Below, one piece after another: positions 23,101 through 31,322 of a stretch of 64,000 nt of DNA (its first letter is position 1; each line of letters opens with the position of its first letter). Origin of the DNA: DATKYQ01 sp035528415 (GTDB taxonomy: Bacteria; Myxococcota; B64-G9); the NCBI GenBank assembly GCA_035528415.1, contig DATKYQ010000097.1:1-64000 (forward strand). The letters run 5' to 3'. Made by a program: the position numbers and the translations under genes. The notes under the pieces were generated by a model. The model worked only from the letters and a program-made list of their open reading frames with translations. It was not told where the DNA came from and did no database searches.

Positions 23101-24342
23101 ATGTCGCTACCTCTGAGAAGATGCCCTGGATTTTGGGCCGTTTTGCTCGTCCTTGTTTCTTCGGGAGTTACTCTTGCCGGCGAGATCGAGGATCAGGCCG
23201 CGAGATTCGAACCGGCCTTTGTAGACGGCGAGCCCGCAACTGTTGTTTCCGACTGGTATCTGCCATTCGACACGAGTGATCGCAAGTCGCTTTCGACCAT
23301 TCGCCTGGTGAGCCCATTTGGCGCCAAGCGCCTGAGCTACAAACGCGGCCACATTCACACTGCTACCGACATAGCGCCGCGGCGGCACCGGCGCGCCGAG
23401 ATCGTCAAGGTCTTTCCGGTTGCCCCCGGAGTTGTGTGCTCGATTCACCTGGCTGCCCCGCACACCACCGTGGTTGTGAAACACCGCCTCCCGGACGGCA
23501 CGCTCCTGTTCACTTCTTACAAACACCTGGCCGAGGTCTTCGTCGAACCCGGTCGCCAAGTGAATTTCGAAACGCCGCTCGGTCGTCTTTTTACCCGCAC
23601 AGAAGCCCGCAAGCTTGGCGGCAACTACGACCACCTGCATCTAGAGATCCGTATACTCTTCGACGACTACGGCACTGCCTCGTGGCTGACGATGACCCGG
23701 GCCGATCTCGCAAAGCGATTTCTCGACCCGATCAAGCTTCTCAGGGCGCGGCTGCACCCGCCTCGCGGCCTGGGCGCGAAGACGGCGCAAAGATTTGTCG
23801 CGGCGGCGCGCGAGCTTCTTGGCGTCAACTACGATTTCGGCGGCCGGCTGCGCGCTTGTGCAGAGGGAATCGACTGCCAGGGCCTGGTTTTCTACGCGGC
23901 CGAGCGCATCGGCCGCTGCGGCTGGAAGTCTTTTTCCACCTTGCCGACGGTTTCTGTGGCCATGGCGGAGTTAGGCGTGCGCGTGCCCGGAATGGATCCC
24001 GTCGCTACCGAAAATCTCGATGTCTCCCGCCTGCTCCCCGGTGACGTGATCATGGAGGTGGACCCGATCGAGAACGAGGCCGAGCCGTCAATCGGCTCGC
24101 TGAACGCAGAGCCCGTCTGGGTATGGCACGTAGGCGTCTACAGCGGCGAAGGCTTGTGGATCAACGCCAACGCCTTCGAGGGTCGCGTCGTCGAGCAGAG
24201 CCTGCGCGATTATCTCCTGGACCACGCCGTAGGAGGAATCTTCGTCACCCGCATGAGCCGCGGACCAACCCCCGCCCACTGCAGGCGCAACCGCCGCATG
24301 CGCCTGGTACAGTGCCCGCCCGTAACGGATGATGGCTTTTGA
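23101..24342 (+). CDS. Secreted peptidoglycan hydrolase, M23 metallopeptidase fused to NlpC/P60
   Basis: 413 residues with a signal peptide ending at TLAGE. Domain 1 (about 60-190) is LytM-like M23: zinc ligands H86 and D90 in HTATD and the catalytic H178-L-H180 pair. Domain 2 (about 225-395) is NlpC/P60: catalytic C259 in GIDCQGLVF, preceded by the LGVNYDFGGRLRAC segment, and H343 in WVWHVGVY with a polar residue following. The two domains cut different peptidoglycan stem-peptide bonds, a D,D-type cross-link and a gamma-D-Glu bond, so one protein could strip a cross-linked stem. It should act in the periplasm or outside the cell. Fusion of the two in one chain is uncommon. Monocistronic, with a possible sigma-54 promoter. 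Confidence 0.85.
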   Translation: MSLPLRRCPGFWAVLLVLVSSGVTLAGEIEDQAARFEPAFVDGEPATVVSDWYLPFDTSDRKSLSTIRLVSPFGAKRLSYKRGHIHTATDIAPRRHRRAEIVKVFPVAPGVVCSIHLAAPHTTVVVKHRLPDGTLLFTSYKHLAEVFVEPGRQVNFETPLGRLFTRTEARKLGGNYDHLHLEIRILFDDYGTASWLTMTRADLAKRFLDPIKLLRARLHPPRGLGAKTAQRFVAAARELLGVNYDFGGRLRACAEGIDCQGLVFYAAERIGRCGWKSFSTLPTVSVAMAELGVRVPGMDPVATENLDVSRLLPGDVIMEVDPIENEAEPSIGSLNAEPVWVWHVGVYSGEGLWINANAFEGRVVEQSLRDYLLDHAVGGIFVTRMSRGPTPAHCRRNRRMRLVQCPPVTDDGF

Positions 24343-24450
24343 CTCCGTGTCTGATTTTTCGGTATAGGTAAGTCAAGTCGGTTTCGCCTATTGGCGAATG
24401 CGCACTCGAAGTAGTGAAGACCACGAACCAACAGACAGAGGAGATATGCC

Positions 24451-25431
24451 ATGAGATCTTTTCTATCAACAATCGTTGTGCTTTCTCTTGCACTTGCGGG
24501 CTGGACCGCGGGGCAGGCCCGAGCGGGCGGTACTAATCCGATCTACGACGAGCAGATCGCTCCTAAGAAACGGGTGACCTCCGGAGAGAAGAACACCGGC
24601 AGGAACTGCATGGATTGGTTGTTTCGCAACACCTGTCCGGAGATCATGAAGAACAAGGCAAGTCCCGAGAACGTAAAGGAATCGGCCTATCAGGTCTTGA
24701 TTTCGAAACTGCGCGAATCCCGGCACCTTTATCCCGGTGCGCTGGAGGAGTTGAAGACCAAGAAGTACTTCAAGGGCCTGCTCGATCGAGTGAAGGCGGC
24801 GAGCGCCGAGGAGTACCTGAAGCAATGCACACAGGTCGCTCACGAGTATGCGACCGGCAAGAACGCCAAGGACAAGCCACTCTCCGACGTGTGCCTGGGA
24901 GAAAGATATCCAGTGTGGATCAACTTGAACCTGATCGAGAAATACTACGGGGACTGGAAGAAGTGGAAGGAGTCCGGCAAGGGAAGAAAACCGCTTGTTT
25001 TCAGGTCCAGGCAGTGCCTGGAGTGGGCTCGGCGCGCCATGAACATCAACGCCCTGAATGCCCACGACGAGGGCCTCGACCTGAAGGCCTGGGCGGGAAC
25101 CCCCGACGAGACCACCTTCCGCAAGCAGTTGGTTCCGTCTGCGGTCGGAAAGCGATGCGACACGAACGACGAATTCAAGGACGCCTTCAAGGAGATCAAT
25201 CCCGGAAAAAAGGACTCAGTTTTTTCACAACGGAAGGCGGAGGTCGTGGAGATGGAGAAGGACGCGGGGGTCGAGTACCTCGGCGTGCGGGTCTGGTACA
25301 CCGGCAGGAAGAATAAGCTGACAGACAGCCGGAACAAGATCCTGTATCGCCTGATCAAAAGTGCCACGCTGCGCGGCGGTAAGAAGCTGAAAGCGGGAAC
25401 GCTGCTGGAGAACGAATCGGATAAGTTCTAG
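24451..25431 (+). CDS. Secreted lysine-rich protein of unknown function
   Basis: 326 residues; ATG with AGAGGAG upstream. The signal peptide MRSFLSTIVVLSLALAGWTA is cut near ARA. The mature protein is rich in Lys and Glu, with a few cysteines (NCMDWLFRNTCPE, KQCTQ, SDVCLG, SRQCLEW, KRCDTN) that may pair in the periplasm. Helices such as EYLKQCTQVAHEYATGKNAK alternate with charged loops, and the last 60 residues look beta-rich (VEYLGVRVWYTGRKNKL). I do not recognise a family. It follows the peptidoglycan hydrolase by 108 bp and precedes the large glycosidase-like lipoprotein, so an envelope role is likely but unproven. Confidence 0.75.
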   Translation: MRSFLSTIVVLSLALAGWTAGQARAGGTNPIYDEQIAPKKRVTSGEKNTGRNCMDWLFRNTCPEIMKNKASPENVKESAYQVLISKLRESRHLYPGALEELKTKKYFKGLLDRVKAASAEEYLKQCTQVAHEYATGKNAKDKPLSDVCLGERYPVWINLNLIEKYYGDWKKWKESGKGRKPLVFRSRQCLEWARRAMNINALNAHDEGLDLKAWAGTPDETTFRKQLVPSAVGKRCDTNDEFKDAFKEINPGKKDSVFSQRKAEVVEMEKDAGVEYLGVRVWYTGRKNKLTDSRNKILYRLIKSATLRGGKKLKAGTLLENESDKF

Positions 25432-25539
25432 CACCCGGGACGACGGGGGGTTTAACATTTTTACTTTTTCGCCTGGTGGTTCGAAAGAAGAAAGTTGAAA
25501 CCGTCCCCCAGTTTCCGGGCCTTGCGGTAGGAGGCTGAA

Positions 25540-28500
25540 ATGTTCAAATTGACAAGACCCGGGATCTTTGCTCAGCGAAAGACAAGGGTGGGAGATTATC
25601 GGACCGTTCGGAGTGTCGTGCCGGCGGCTGTCTGGTTGTTTCTACTGGCGAGTGTTTTACCGGCCTGCTCCTCGGGCGAGAGTGGTAAAAGCTGCGTCTA
25701 CGATGCTGACTGTCCCGGAAGCTTGTATTGTGTAGATGGGCAATGCGTCGCCTATACAAAGAATTGTCCGGACAAAGAATGTGACGAGGGTTTTGTCTGC
25801 CTCGAAAATACATGCATCGAGTTGGTCTGCATGGATGTGAGCTGTCCCGAGGGTGAAGTCTGCGCCAGGGGGAACTGCTACCCAAGGGATTGCGCCTGGA
25901 GGAATTGCCCCGGACAAGGAGAGGTCTGCATCGAAGAGGAGTGTCTGCAGCCGAGTTGTATCGGTGTCGAGTGTCCTTCCGGAGAGCGCTGCGCGAGCGG
26001 GCATTGCTACCCTGTCGACTGTGACACGAAGGAGTGTCCTGGATACGGGGAGGTTTGCGTGGAGGACGATTGCGTCCAGCAAAGCTGCGTCGGCGTGGAA
26101 TGTCCTGAGGGACAGCGCTGTGCTAGCGGGGAATGCTTCTTGATGCAGTGCGGGGAGCAGGTTTGTGCCGAAAACGAGGTCTGCTACCAGGACCGATGTA
26201 CGGGCTGGAATTGCGTTGGAGTGGAGTGCCCTTCCGGACATTTCTGCCTGGATGGAGAGTGTGTATTGTTGGAATGCCCGGTAGAGTGCGGCCTGGATAA
26301 CCAGTGCGAGGAAGCGACTTGCAACGGATTTGTTTTTACCTGCCTGTACGAGTCGCTCACCGGAGAGCCCGCCTGGAGCGATGGCGGAGACACCTGCTTT
26401 GATGGAGATCCGTGCACGGAGAACGACTCATGTATTCTGGGAGCTTGCTCGGGCACGCAGATCGTCTGCGAGACCCCGCCGGAGAACCATTGTGACGGCA
26501 ATTCCATAGTCGAATATGACTGTCATGGCACTTGCCAGGCGGGAGACTGCAACTACACCGATAGCACTACTGATTGTCCAGCAGGTTCGACCTGTGAAAA
26601 CGACCAATTTGCCGCTTGCGTGCCTGACGGTGCCATCGTCATCAGCGTATATGCCGATCAGCCGAACGGACTAAAGGTGGAACGTATCTGGGATCGGATG
26701 AACGTCTTCCAGATCAACGACGCTCTGCCCAACAACCCCCTGTTCAAACCCGAGGATTCATTCTACTCAGAAGTGATACTGGGAGTGGCAACCGGCGGGA
26801 AAACCGAAATTTGTAGCGTAGAACAAATCGAGGGAAATGATCACAAAGGCGGATGCCGAGACTTTTACAAGTTCGAGACGACTTTTTCCGATGATTTTTC
26901 CGAGTATCCGCCCCTTGATCTCGATGAGCGTTGGTACCAATTGCCCGACAATCCCGACCCTGCTGTTGTGGAAGACGGTAAACTGGTGGTCAAGCGCAAT
27001 GCGGTAATCTCAAATGAGACAGTCGAGGCCAACTACCGCATACAAGCCAGTATGAGTACTCCTATTGCCGGGCCGGATTCTCTCCAGGTAGGCTGGCTGA
27101 TGTTCCACCACGTAAATGCAGCCAACTCCTATGGAGTCAGCCTGGACAAAGACAACAAATTGCGGCTTGGAAGTTTGGAAGGAGGAACTTTATCCGATGA
27201 CCTTGTTGTCATACAAACCGAGCTTGATTATTCTGCGGACAATTTATTCGAGATATTGGTTTACGACGATACGATCCGGGTAACAGTAAGCGGCAAGGTT
27301 GATAATCTCACCAAATTCTGGGCTTTCGAATATAAACCAGTAGGCGGACTGGCGACAGGCGAAGTGAAATTCGGCATCTGGGCAAACGGTCCACCGCCAC
27401 CGGACCCCCCACTCGATATTCGTGTTGACAACATTGTTTTCTCGGATCCGACTCAGGGTTGCGAGATATACCACGAGGATGCAAGTGGCGTACCCTACTA
27501 CGATCTATTTCCCGATGAATGCCTGTTTTCGGCTCTGGACTATGTCCTCAGCCTTGGGCTCAGACCAGTCATTAATATCGGTCAGACTCCTGGCGAGCTC
27601 TCCGCCCAGCCGGTGACTGATTCGGTCTTCGAGGTTAATACGGGAACTCCAAAAAACTACACCAAGTACTACAATTATATGTTGGCGTTATTCGGCTATC
27701 TTCTGACCGAGTACGCCGCCTATGGTGTCGAGGATTGGATTTTCCGCTTATCCTTTGAGCCTGACAATCCCCACGCCTGGAATGCAGGCTTTGAGAAGTA
27801 CAGAGAGTTGTACGACCACACGATGGCCGCCATGCATGACGCAGGTTTCTCAAATCCCATTCTATACCCCGGCAACCTCGAATACCCTCTCGAAGAAATG
27901 CTGCCCGCAGGAGGACTATCAGGCGATCTCTGGGATGCCGAGAACACCAAAGATTTGAAGAACTGGATTCCCTGGACAGAGGAACTGGCCAAGTGGCTGG
28001 CATCTGAACAAGTGCGCCAGACGCTTTTCTCTGACGATTTCAGTGATGGAACCTGGACTGACAAATGGTTTTTCTATCAGTACATCGATCCCGATCTTTC
28101 TACGGTAACACCATCCGGAAAATTCCGTATTGTTCTCAAAGATCCACATCTCCAAGGCGTGGTGTACGCCGGCGACCTCGGATGGGATGACTATCGCTAT
28201 AGCGTAAAAATGAAAACCGTCACCCCTGGTGACAAAAGCTGGGAGGTAGGCTGGTTGACATTTCACAGCCAGGGATTCGATGGGGAGAATGCTCAGCTGT
28301 TTGCCGTAGCCTTGCACAACAATGCAGATGGGACGCTCCAGGTCAGTCGCAAAAAGGGCGATGCCTGGGAAGACCTGCCGGCCTGGATAAAAACTGGTCT
28401 GGACCCCAAGGAAGAACACCAGTTCGAAATTATATGCCACGCCTACGATGAAGACAGCTATGGAAACACAATCACCATATCGATCGACGGGGTGACCTAC

Positions 28501-29295
28501 TTTCGCTACAGGTGGATAGCCCAAGCCGACGATATCACCAGCGGTAAGGTTGGAGTCATGGCCAGTAATTCAACGGTTGAAATCGACGATGTGGTTGTCA
28601 AGACCCTAGATGCGACTCACAGCCAGACCTTACCACGCTACCGCGGACGCTTTCACTTCTCTCTGTACGAGGGTGTTCAGCTGCAAACGAAAGATCCGAG
28701 GATGTTGAGGGGCTTTGTTGCCGGCATCAGAGAAAAAATCGAGCCCTACATGCCGAAGGCCATACTCAGCATCGATGAATACGGCGGACCGCCTGCTACA
28801 GAGCCTGATCGCAAAGCAGCTTGGCACGCTGCCATGTTCACCATTGCAAACGAGAGAGATGTGCGCTTGGAACGTTTTGGGCGCTGGTATGAAGCACCAG
28901 TCACGGCCACCATGCACACCATCCAGGCATGTGCCGAGATGTACGCTGCCGACATCCTTGAGGTAGAGATAAACGCTGGACAACCCTATGTAAACGCGCT
29001 GGCCGCCAGAGACTCGGAAGATGACATCCATATCCTGATATTCAATTACGACGACGGCACCCAACCCAACCTGCCCACTAGCACTGTCCAGGTCCACGGC
29101 TTGGAGGCCTGCCGGAATTACAGCCTGACGGGTACTTATCTCAACCAAAACTCGATAGAACACCCGCAACTTGTTGCGTCCCTGTCGAGTGACTCAAATG
29201 GCAGGCTATCAATACACCAAATAGACATATTACACGAAATAGACCCATTGTTGCCCCCCAATAACATAATCTACATCAAATTGACGCCGCAGTGA
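25540..29295 (+). CDS. Large Cys-rich lipoprotein with GH39-like glycosidase domain and two inserted lectin-like domains
   Basis: 1251 residues. A lipoprotein signal ends at LPACSS. Residues about 45-360 are a stalk of tandem CxxVxCPxGxxCxxGxC repeats, a disulphide-rich module common in surface proteins of this lineage. A TIM-barrel glycosidase fold starts near 375 (AIVISVYADQPNGLKVERIWDR). Candidate acid/base E740 is in LSFEPDN and nucleophile E1080 in SIDEYGG, the GH39 pattern. Two similar concanavalin-like domains (starting FSDDFSEYPP near 448 and FSDDFSDGTWTDKW near 830) are inserted into the barrel chain, presumably as carbohydrate-binding modules. It is probably a cell-surface glycan hydrolase. 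GC is lower than in its neighbours, which hints at acquisition. The GH family is by motif only. Confidence 0.75.
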   Translation: MFKLTRPGIFAQRKTRVGDYRTVRSVVPAAVWLFLLASVLPACSSGESGKSCVYDADCPGSLYCVDGQCVAYTKNCPDKECDEGFVCLENTCIELVCMDVSCPEGEVCARGNCYPRDCAWRNCPGQGEVCIEEECLQPSCIGVECPSGERCASGHCYPVDCDTKECPGYGEVCVEDDCVQQSCVGVECPEGQRCASGECFLMQCGEQVCAENEVCYQDRCTGWNCVGVECPSGHFCLDGECVLLECPVECGLDNQCEEATCNGFVFTCLYESLTGEPAWSDGGDTCFDGDPCTENDSCILGACSGTQIVCETPPENHCDGNSIVEYDCHGTCQAGDCNYTDSTTDCPAGSTCENDQFAACVPDGAIVISVYADQPNGLKVERIWDRMNVFQINDALPNNPLFKPEDSFYSEVILGVATGGKTEICSVEQIEGNDHKGGCRDFYKFETTFSDDFSEYPPLDLDERWYQLPDNPDPAVVEDGKLVVKRNAVISNETVEANYRIQASMSTPIAGPDSLQVGWLMFHHVNAANSYGVSLDKDNKLRLGSLEGGTLSDDLVVIQTELDYSADNLFEILVYDDTIRVTVSGKVDNLTKFWAFEYKPVGGLATGEVKFGIWANGPPPPDPPLDIRVDNIVFSDPTQGCEIYHEDASGVPYYDLFPDECLFSALDYVLSLGLRPVINIGQTPGELSAQPVTDSVFEVNTGTPKNYTKYYNYMLALFGYLLTEYAAYGVEDWIFRLSFEPDNPHAWNAGFEKYRELYDHTMAAMHDAGFSNPILYPGNLEYPLEEMLPAGGLSGDLWDAENTKDLKNWIPWTEELAKWLASEQVRQTLFSDDFSDGTWTDKWFFYQYIDPDLSTVTPSGKFRIVLKDPHLQGVVYAGDLGWDDYRYSVKMKTVTPGDKSWEVGWLTFHSQGFDGENAQLFAVALHNNADGTLQVSRKKGDAWEDLPAWIKTGLDPKEEHQFEIICHAYDEDSYGNTITISIDGVTYFRYRWIAQADDITSGKVGVMASNSTVEIDDVVVKTLDATHSQTLPRYRGRFHFSLYEGVQLQTKDPRMLRGFVAGIREKIEPYMPKAILSIDEYGGPPATEPDRKAAWHAAMFTIANERDVRLERFGRWYEAPVTATMHTIQACAEMYAADILEVEINAGQPYVNALAARDSEDDIHILIFNYDDGTQPNLPTSTVQVHGLEACRNYSLTGTYLNQNSIEHPQLVASLSSDSNGRLSIHQIDILHEIDPLLPPNNIIYIKLTPQ

Positions 29296-29421
29296 AGCCC
29301 GTGCACATAATACTATCCCTCCCTTCATTTCCATTTCCCTTCCCAGGACACAGTCTCTGGATCAGAAAAATCCATGTGCCGGTCGGGGGAGCCGTGATAG
29401 AAACGAAAATACGGAGGTGGA

Positions 29422-30228
29422 GTGGATAACGGGTCGCTGCAGATTTTCTTTCTGGGTTCGGGTTCGTCCGGAAACTCGACGGTTGTTCGCAGCGGGGCCA
29501 CCACCGTCCTGCTCGATTGCGGATTCGGAGTAGGCGAACTCGGACGGCGCCTTCAGGGCGCGGGGGTCGACCCGGCAGACATCGACGCGGTGCTTGTCAC
29601 CCACGAACACCGTGACCACGTTGCCGGACTGCCCCTGTTCAGCCGCTGTGCGGGTCTGCCGGTATACCTCACCGGACGCACCCGCAGCGCGGTTCGGTTC
29701 GGGGCCCGGGCACTCACCCGTCCGGTGCAGGTGGAACCCGGTCGTACGTTCAGTGTCGGCCGGATGGAAATCCTGCCCTTTGTAACCGCCCACGATGCAG
29801 GCGAACCCGCGGGCTACGTGTTCCGGTTTGAAGACGGCCGCCGTTTCGGGGTCGCCACTGATCTCGGCCACGCTAACCCGGAGGCGGTCGCCGCGCTCGA
29901 AGGGTGCGATTTGATCGGCTTGGAGGCCAACCACGATCCAGACATGCTGGCCGACGGCCCCTACCCCTGGTATCTGAAAAAGCGCATCAGCGGAGACAGC
30001 GGCCACCTTTCCAATCCGGCGGCCGCGGATTTGCTCGAACGGATCGTCTCTTCACGGCTCACCCATCTGTTCGCCATGCACCTTTCCCAGACCAACAACC
30101 GTCCGGCGCTTGCCGTCGGCGCCCTGTCTTCCCGGCTCGCACAGCTTGGCCTGAAGGTGCCGGTGACCGCGGTGGCCCAGAACGGTCTGCTGCGCTACCC
30201 TAAGAATCGTCAGATGAAATTGTTCTAG
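29422..30228 (+). CDS. MBL-fold metallo-hydrolase (YycJ/WalJ-like)
   Basis: 268 residues from a GTG with GGAGGTG just upstream. It is a metallo-beta-lactamase fold: LGSGSSGNSTVVRSG, the zinc motif THEHRDHVAGL (HxHxDH), the third His in FVTAHDAGEPAGYVF, the bridging Asp in VATDLGH, and a late MHLSQTNN motif. The SGSSGNS start and SQTNN end are those of the YycJ/WalJ family, thought to be DNA or RNA processing nucleases in the cytoplasm. Its last 50 bases are included in an 88-bp repeat that is found again after the radical SAM gene. Before that insertion it would have preceded the DUF3160 gene by 21 bases. Confidence 0.88.
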   Translation: MDNGSLQIFFLGSGSSGNSTVVRSGATTVLLDCGFGVGELGRRLQGAGVDPADIDAVLVTHEHRDHVAGLPLFSRCAGLPVYLTGRTRSAVRFGARALTRPVQVEPGRTFSVGRMEILPFVTAHDAGEPAGYVFRFEDGRRFGVATDLGHANPEAVAALEGCDLIGLEANHDPDMLADGPYPWYLKKRISGDSGHLSNPAAADLLERIVSSRLTHLFAMHLSQTNNRPALAVGALSSRLAQLGLKVPVTAVAQNGLLRYPKNRQMKLF

Positions 30229-30264
30229 TTCTTGCGGCCGGAGGTTGCCATGAAACGGATCTTG
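30177..30264 (+). repeat. 88-bp imperfect direct repeat, left copy
   Basis: It covers the last 17 codons of the MBL gene, the 21-base spacer and the first 15 bases of a DUF3160-type reading frame (ATGAAACGGATCTTG). The right copy at 31235-31322 differs at only five positions, by eye. After this copy the frame leaves the DUF3160 sequence at once, so its ATG at 30250 is a vestigial start that runs only into a short unrelated ORF. Confidence 0.9.
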
Positions 30265-30266
30265 CA

Positions 30267-30290
30267 AAAGGGGTCTAACCCCTTTCTTTT
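30267..30290 (+). terminator. Hairpin at the left edge of the radical SAM insertion
   Basis: AAAGGGGT and ACCCCTTT form an 8-bp stem around CTA, followed by CTTTT. It looks like a Rho-independent terminator and stops transcription from the MBL gene just after the left repeat copy. GGGGTC-type palindromes of this kind are also widespread dispersed repeats in proteobacteria, so it may be part of the insert's ends. Confidence 0.55.
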
Positions 30291-30370
30291 CTATAGAAAT
30301 CCGCGATGCTACTGTCGATCGACTTTTTAGACAGGACGGGTAAGGAATAATCATTAACCGTAAGCAAGCA

Positions 30371-31234
30371 TTGCTTTATTTTCCGTGGCTTGAGTTCAGG
30401 CGAATCGTGCTCGGCGTGAAGCACAGCGCCGAAGCAGACATCACTGACAACTGCAACCTGCACTGCAGGCATTGCTATCATTTCTATGGAAGGGACAAGC
30501 TTGTTAAACATGATCAACCGCTTGATGTCTGGGAAAAGAGATTTGGGCAGCTTTACGCAGAAGGGGTAAGGTTTATTCTCCTGGTTGGCGGTGAGCCTGC
30601 CCTCCGGATTGATATATTAATGTTGGCGCACAGGATCTTTCCTTTTATTTTTGTGATTACAAACGGAACCATAAAAATTCCAAGGGAGTTCAAGCACAGG
30701 TTGTTTGTATCAATTGATGGTTCGCGCAAAACAAACGACAAAATTCGCGGGCAAGGTGTGTATGACGAGGTGTTGAAAAACTATACCGCTGATGATCGAG
30801 TAGTCGTCAATATGGTTCTGGCCGAGCAAACCTACAAAGAACTCGAGCATGTGGTTCGGCTTGCCAGAGATTCCGGTTTTACAGGAGTTGTGTGTAACAT
30901 CTACACGCCCAGGAACGATGGCTACAACCCTTGGGAACTTGGTAGCGATGTTCGCCAGGCGATAATCCGGGAATTGATTCGTGTCAAACAGCTCTTTCCA
31001 GGAGATCTATTGGTCAGTGAGACCATGATTAAATGGTACTCAGTTGCCGACCACCGCGGCCCGTGTTACTGGGGAGATCAGGCTCTCCACTATGATGTTT
31101 CCTGGAACAAGAGAAGATGCTTTGCGCTAAATGCAGACTGCGCGAATTGTGGATGCCTGGCCGGAGCCACCCAAAGCCCACTCGTGATGATTCATCAACT
31201 TCGGGAGATACGTTCGATCCTATATGAAGTCTGA
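30371..31234 (+). CDS. Radical SAM protein inserted between the MBL and DUF3160 genes
   Basis: 287 residues from TTG 30371. The Fe-S/SAM motif is C-N-L-H-C-R-H-C (CxxxCxxC) after AEADITDN, followed by a GGEPALR segment (SAM-binding GGE) and VITNGT and VSIDGSRKTND strands. A short Cys cluster at the end (CFALNADCANCGC) probably binds an auxiliary Fe-S cluster. It is the short SPASM/twitch-like branch; the substrate is unknown. The TTG has no ribosome site, whereas AAGGA lies six bases before an in-frame ATT at 30353, so the true start may be ATT, giving INRKQALLYF. GC is clearly lower than in both neighbours, and the gene ends exactly at the right repeat copy, so it looks horizontally acquired. 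Confidence 0.82.
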   Translation: MLYFPWLEFRRIVLGVKHSAEADITDNCNLHCRHCYHFYGRDKLVKHDQPLDVWEKRFGQLYAEGVRFILLVGGEPALRIDILMLAHRIFPFIFVITNGTIKIPREFKHRLFVSIDGSRKTNDKIRGQGVYDEVLKNYTADDRVVVNMVLAEQTYKELEHVVRLARDSGFTGVVCNIYTPRNDGYNPWELGSDVRQAIIRELIRVKQLFPGDLLVSETMIKWYSVADHRGPCYWGDQALHYDVSWNKRRCFALNADCANCGCLAGATQSPLVMIHQLREIRSILYEV

Positions 31235-31322
31235 CCAGAACGGTCTGCTGCGCCGCCCTAAGAGTCGCCAGATGAAATTGTTCTAGTTCTTACGGCCGGA
31301 GGTTGCCATGAAACGGATCTTG
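31235..31322 (+). repeat. 88-bp imperfect direct repeat, right copy
   Basis: This copy begins directly after the radical SAM stop codon and again contains the end of an MBL reading frame (QNGLL, MKLF, stop), the spacer with GGAGG and the start of the DUF3160 gene, which here continues. The five differences from the left copy include changes that would alter MBL codons, so it is no longer under selection as MBL sequence, while its ribosome site and ATG are used by DUF3160. Confidence 0.9.

Noticed and set aside
25690..26620. CRISPR-like or other DNA repeat array
   Set aside because: The periodicity is the coding repeat of Cys-rich protein modules; the DNA copies diverge and are in frame with the lipoprotein gene.
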